Source of the DNA: Physella acuta
Lineage: Eukaryota > Mollusca > Gastropoda > Physidae
NCBI RefSeq assembly: GCF_028476545.1
Contig: NW_026731577.1
Span: 427,501 to 491,500, forward strand
Length of the DNA stretch: 64,000 bases
Direction of reading: 5' to 3'
Part shown: positions 60,561-64,000 of the stretch, one piece after another
How the letters are laid out: every line of letters begins with the position of its first letter
Numbering within the stretch: the first letter of the stretch is position 1
The notes under the pieces: model-generated
What the model was told of the DNA's origin: nothing
Databases searched by the model: none
Seen by the model: only the letters and a program-made list of their open reading frames with translations
Position numbers and translations under genes: made by a program

Positions 60561-60881
60561 AATTTTTGAACCAACGACACTCAAACCCTAACCCTTGTCC
60601 TAACTGTAATCCACGATTCTAGAAATCAATATATAGTAAGCACAGTGTGGTTTTTTCAGCTTCAATCGTAATCTCTTTGTCCTGATTGTCATACTGGAAG
60701 AGGATTATTCTTTATTTGTGTGCGTGTGTGTTGTTGGGGGGGGGGGGTGTTGTGGTGGTGCCAAAGAATGTAGGTGGGGAAGGCTAAGTTTGTAGGGGCC
60801 AATGGCTCCCTTATATTTGCTCATCATACAAGGAAGTGCACGGGATGTTTGAATGCAAGCTCATACGTTCTTACCTCCCTC

Positions 60882-61503
60882 CAGGAGTAGTCTGGCCGGT
60901 CTACCGGGGAAAATCCCAGTTCGCCACCCCCCCCCCCCCCCCCAGAAAAATATCTCGGTGGGCCTCCAGTAAATAAAACTCGGTGGGCGCCAACGAAAAT
61001 ATCTCGTCGGCCCCCAGCAAATAAAACTCGGTGGGCCCCCCCAGGAAAATGTATCGTTGGGCTCCCAGCAAAAAAAATCTCGGTGGGCCGCCCAGGAAAA
61101 TGTATCGTTGCCCCCCAGCAAAAAAATCTCGGTGGGCCCCCAGCAAAAAAATCTCGGTGGGCCCCCAGCAAAAAATCTCGGTGGGCCCCCAGCAAAAATC
61201 TCGGTGGGTCCCTAGCACAAAAAAAACTCGGTGAGCCCCCAGGAAAAAATCCCAGTGGGGCCCCCAAGAAAAAATAGTGGGGCCTCATTAACGTTTTTGT
61301 AATAGTCCTAAGTAGTGTTTTGATTTATTTCTTTAAAAGAATGTATTGGTATTTCTCCATTTTGCAATTTCCATGTCATGCATACGTAGACTTAAAATTC
61401 GGGCTTTGATGAAGAAAAAATGTTAATGAAAATTCGAATCTGAGATTGGGGGCCCCCCATTTTAAAATTTCCTGGGCCTCTTGGGCACAGTCATCCTCCA
61501 TGG
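60882..61503. mobile_element. hAT-like MITE (GTAGACTGGC family) with internal tandem expansion
   Basis: The left end CAGGAGTAGTCTGGCC and the right end, whose reverse complement begins CATGGAGGATGACTGTG and runs into CCCAAGAGGCCC, match the element at 7,978-8,298. Flanks CCTCCCTC and CCTCCCCC suggest an 8-bp target duplication with one change. The inside has about ten units containing CCCAGCAAAAAAATCTCGGT, which is why several reverse frames look open. Confidence 0.6.
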
Positions 61504-61785
61504 CCTCCCCCCCCCCCCCCCAATATATTAATCTTTTGTGCCCCCCCCCCCCCCCATCCTCACTTTCCCTTGTTGCCTACTAGCGGCTACATATCATTTT
61601 TCGGCGTAATATATCACTTTGTTTAACTAATTGTAATGCCTAATAGATCATAATCGCCGTAACCTTTCAGACTCGACAGGTCGCTGAATAATTAATTACC
61701 ACAAATGGCGTTCGTGGTTTAGAAACCACACCTCGTTGACGGGCATGTCCGTTGATTGTTCTTTCTGGTGGGCAGGGGGGTGTCG

Positions 61786-62190
61786 ATGACATTTGTTGTA
61801 CAAATGACATTTGTTGGAGGTAGCAACGGTGACATTTGTTGGATGTCGGACAAATGACATTTGTTGGACAAATGACATTTGTTGGATGTAGCACCGATGA
61901 CATTTGTAGGACAAATAACATTTGTCGCATGTAGGACAAATGACATTTGTTGGAGGTAGCACCGATGACATATGTAGGACAAATGACATTTGTTGGAGGT
62001 ACACCGATGACATATCTAGGACAAATGACATTTGTCGCATGTAGGGCAAATGACATTTGTTTGATGTAGAACCAATGACGTTTGTTGGATGGAGCGCCGA
62101 TGACATATGTAGGACAAATGACATTTGTTGGAGATAGCAACGGTGACATTTGTTTGATGTAGGGCAAATGACATTTGTTGGAGGTAGCTC
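61786..62190. repeat. Minisatellite around ATGACATTTGTTGGA
   Basis: About twenty units of 14-27 bp contain ACAAATGACATTTGTTGGA and GTAGCACCGATGACAT. ACAAATGACATTTGT is close to a palindrome. All reverse-strand frames are open through it. Confidence 0.9.
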
Positions 62191-62274
62191 CAATGACAAT
62201 TATTGTAAAAGTAAAGTTCCCTATTCGAACCTGATGGTCTACGAGGAAGGTGAAGGAGAGTGTACCTGTTTATG

Positions 62275-62455
62275 TGACGGTATTTGAATGGTAAAGCGCT
62301 AGACTACTAACCCGAAAATCTCAGGCTAGAATCCAGGTTCAAGTCTGTAGAACGTCCCTCAGTTTACTCAGCTCTAACTAACGTTAGGGAAAGTAAAGAC
62401 GGCTGGACGTAGTGCTGACCACACCATCTCTTCATATGCCGAGGTAGCAATTTTT
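62275..62455 (+). mobile_element. SINE family A
   Basis: The head ATGGTAAAGCGCTAGACTAC, the degenerate B box GGCTAGAATCC and the body GGCTGGACGTAGTGCTGACC identify it. It is inserted between two related repeat arrays. Confidence 0.7.
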
Positions 62456-62459
62456 GTAG

Positions 62460-62735
62460 ATAGGGTAAATGACATTTGTTGAATATAGCACTTATGAACG
62501 TTTAGCCTTGGAGGGTAGCACCAAATTTGTATTGGATGTTGTGACAGCCATAGCACTAAATATAAATTGGAGGTTGTGATTAGCACCCTAGCACCAAATT
62601 TATATTGGATATTGTGACTAGCACTTAAGAACCAAATTTATACTGGATGTTGTGTTTAGCACCGTAGCACCAAATATGTTTTAGACCTTGTGACTAGCAC
62701 CAACGGCGTTCAGCATTTAGGAAGGATCAAATGTT
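62460..62735. repeat. Minisatellite of about 45 bp
   Basis: Five to six units contain AGCACCAAATTTATATTGGA and GTTGTGACTAGCAC. The start shares TAAATGACATTTGTTG with the array before the SINE. Confidence 0.75.
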
Positions 62736-62864
62736 GGGCCCTTAATGCATACGATATATCCAGACTAGGAGCAGAAGTAATCCAATCTTTTTTCGTTTAA
62801 TAATTCATTTGGCTCTATTGCGAGCAATAAAAAAAACTATCAAAACAGAAGCGATAAACACGGG

Positions 62865-63905
62865 AGACGTCAACAAAGGAAGATAATCAGTGACGTCAAA
62901 AGGGAGATAACCAGTGACGTCAAAAGGGAGATAATCAGTGACGTCAATACAGGGAGATAATCAGTGACGCCAAGAAAGGGAGATAATCAGTGACGCCAAG
63001 AAAGGGGGATAATCAGTGACATCAAAGGGAGATAATCAGTAAAGTAAAAAGGGAGATAATCAGTGATGTCAACAAAGGGAGATAATCAGTGACGTTAAAA
63101 GGGAGATAGTAAGTGACGTCAATACAGGGAGATAATCAGTGACGTCAATACAGGGAGATAATCAGTGACGTCAAGAAAGGGAGATAATCAGTGACATCAA
63201 AGGGAGATAATCAGTAAAGTAAAAAGGGAGATAATCAGTGATGTCAACAAAGGGAGATAATCAGTGACGTCAAGAAAGGGAGATAATTAGTGACGTCAAG
63301 AAAGGGAGATAATCAGAGACGTCATTAAAGGGAGATAATCAGAGACGTCAACAAAGGTAGATAATCAGAGACGTCAACAAAGGGAGATAATCAGAGATGT
63401 CGACAAAGGGCAATAATCAGTGATGTCGACAAAGGGCAATAATCAGTGATGTCAACAAGGGAGATAATCAGTGACGTAAAATATGAGGAGATTATCAGTG
63501 ACGTCAAGAAAGGGAGATACCCAGTGACGTCAAGAAAGGGAGATAATCAGTGACGCCAGTAAGAGGAGATAACAGTTGACTCTAAAATGTGTAGATAATC
63601 ACTGACGTCAAAAAAGATGTATAATTATTGACGCCAACAACGATAGATAATCAATGACGTCAACATGGGGAGATAATCAGCGAATTCAGTAAAGGAAGGT
63701 AATCAACCAAGTTAACAAGGCGATATAATCAATTTTGACATCAAATGGTGTCAACCAATGACGTCAAAAGAGGGGGGGGGGGGAGAATAAACGATAACGT
63801 TAACAAGGGGGAAACAATCAATGACGTCAATGAAGGGAGATAATCATTGACGTCCAGAGTAGCATCAAGTCATCAACAGGGAGACAACTCACTGACGTCA
63901 ACAGG
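62865..63905. repeat. 26-bp minisatellite rich in CRE octamers (TGACGTCA)
   Basis: About 38 units of the form GGGAGATAATCAGTGACGTC plus AA and a short spacer. By eye some fifteen carry the perfect palindrome TGACGTCA; others have one-base changes (TGACGCCA, TGATGTCA, AGACGTCA). The array decays after about 63,600. It also contains GATAAT in nearly every unit. Confidence 0.9.
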
Positions 63906-64000
63906 GAGAATGATTGCACGGGCTGGACCAATTAATGGAGTTGTGTACCTTAGCACACCCTTTGTTGTCCGTGCTAGGTACACTTTAGACCAGCGTGATA

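Overview
The window is animal nuclear DNA: spliced genes with GT-AG introns, AT-rich intergenic sequence, tRNA-derived SINEs, small hAT-type MITEs and a very high load of micro- and minisatellites. The two genes, and a SINE whose body matches my memory of snail repeats, suggest a mollusc, most likely a gastropod. That placement is inference. No prokaryotic genes, CRISPR arrays, rRNA genes or retrovirus-like elements were seen.

Left part (1-10,100, plus strand): the 3' part of a cell-surface protein gene. Seven exons (1282-9544) join in frame into 670 residues. In order they encode the second half of one Ig domain, a complete Ig domain, three related cysteine-free beta-rich domains each on its own symmetric phase 1-1 exon behind a Thr-rich linker, and a short hydrophobic C-terminus like a GPI signal. 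One linker is a mucin-like array of about sixteen 7-residue repeats, nearly all with an N-glycosylation sequon. The 5' end lies outside the window. I do not recognise the family.

Middle (10,100-27,600): no genes. SINEs and MITEs lead into a nearly perfect 5.5-kb tandem duplication (13346-18870 and 18871 to about 24320), each copy ending in a 30-bp minisatellite.

27,724-34,798 (minus strand): three exons of a voltage-gated K+ channel of the Kv3/Shaw type, covering the T1 domain and S1-S6 with TVGYGD. The T1 exon has no ATG and is open back to a splice acceptor, so a first coding exon lies further upstream. The S6 hinge reads TVP instead of PVP.

34,800-64,000: no convincing gene. It is a patchwork of minisatellites (including a 2.4-kb array of 27/33-bp units), TA microsatellites, MITEs, SINEs, one LINE fragment, a pair of inverted GGCCGAC arrays, and at the right end a 1-kb array of 26-bp units many of which carry the palindrome TGACGTCA. 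The two genes are unrelated in function; nothing suggests co-regulation.
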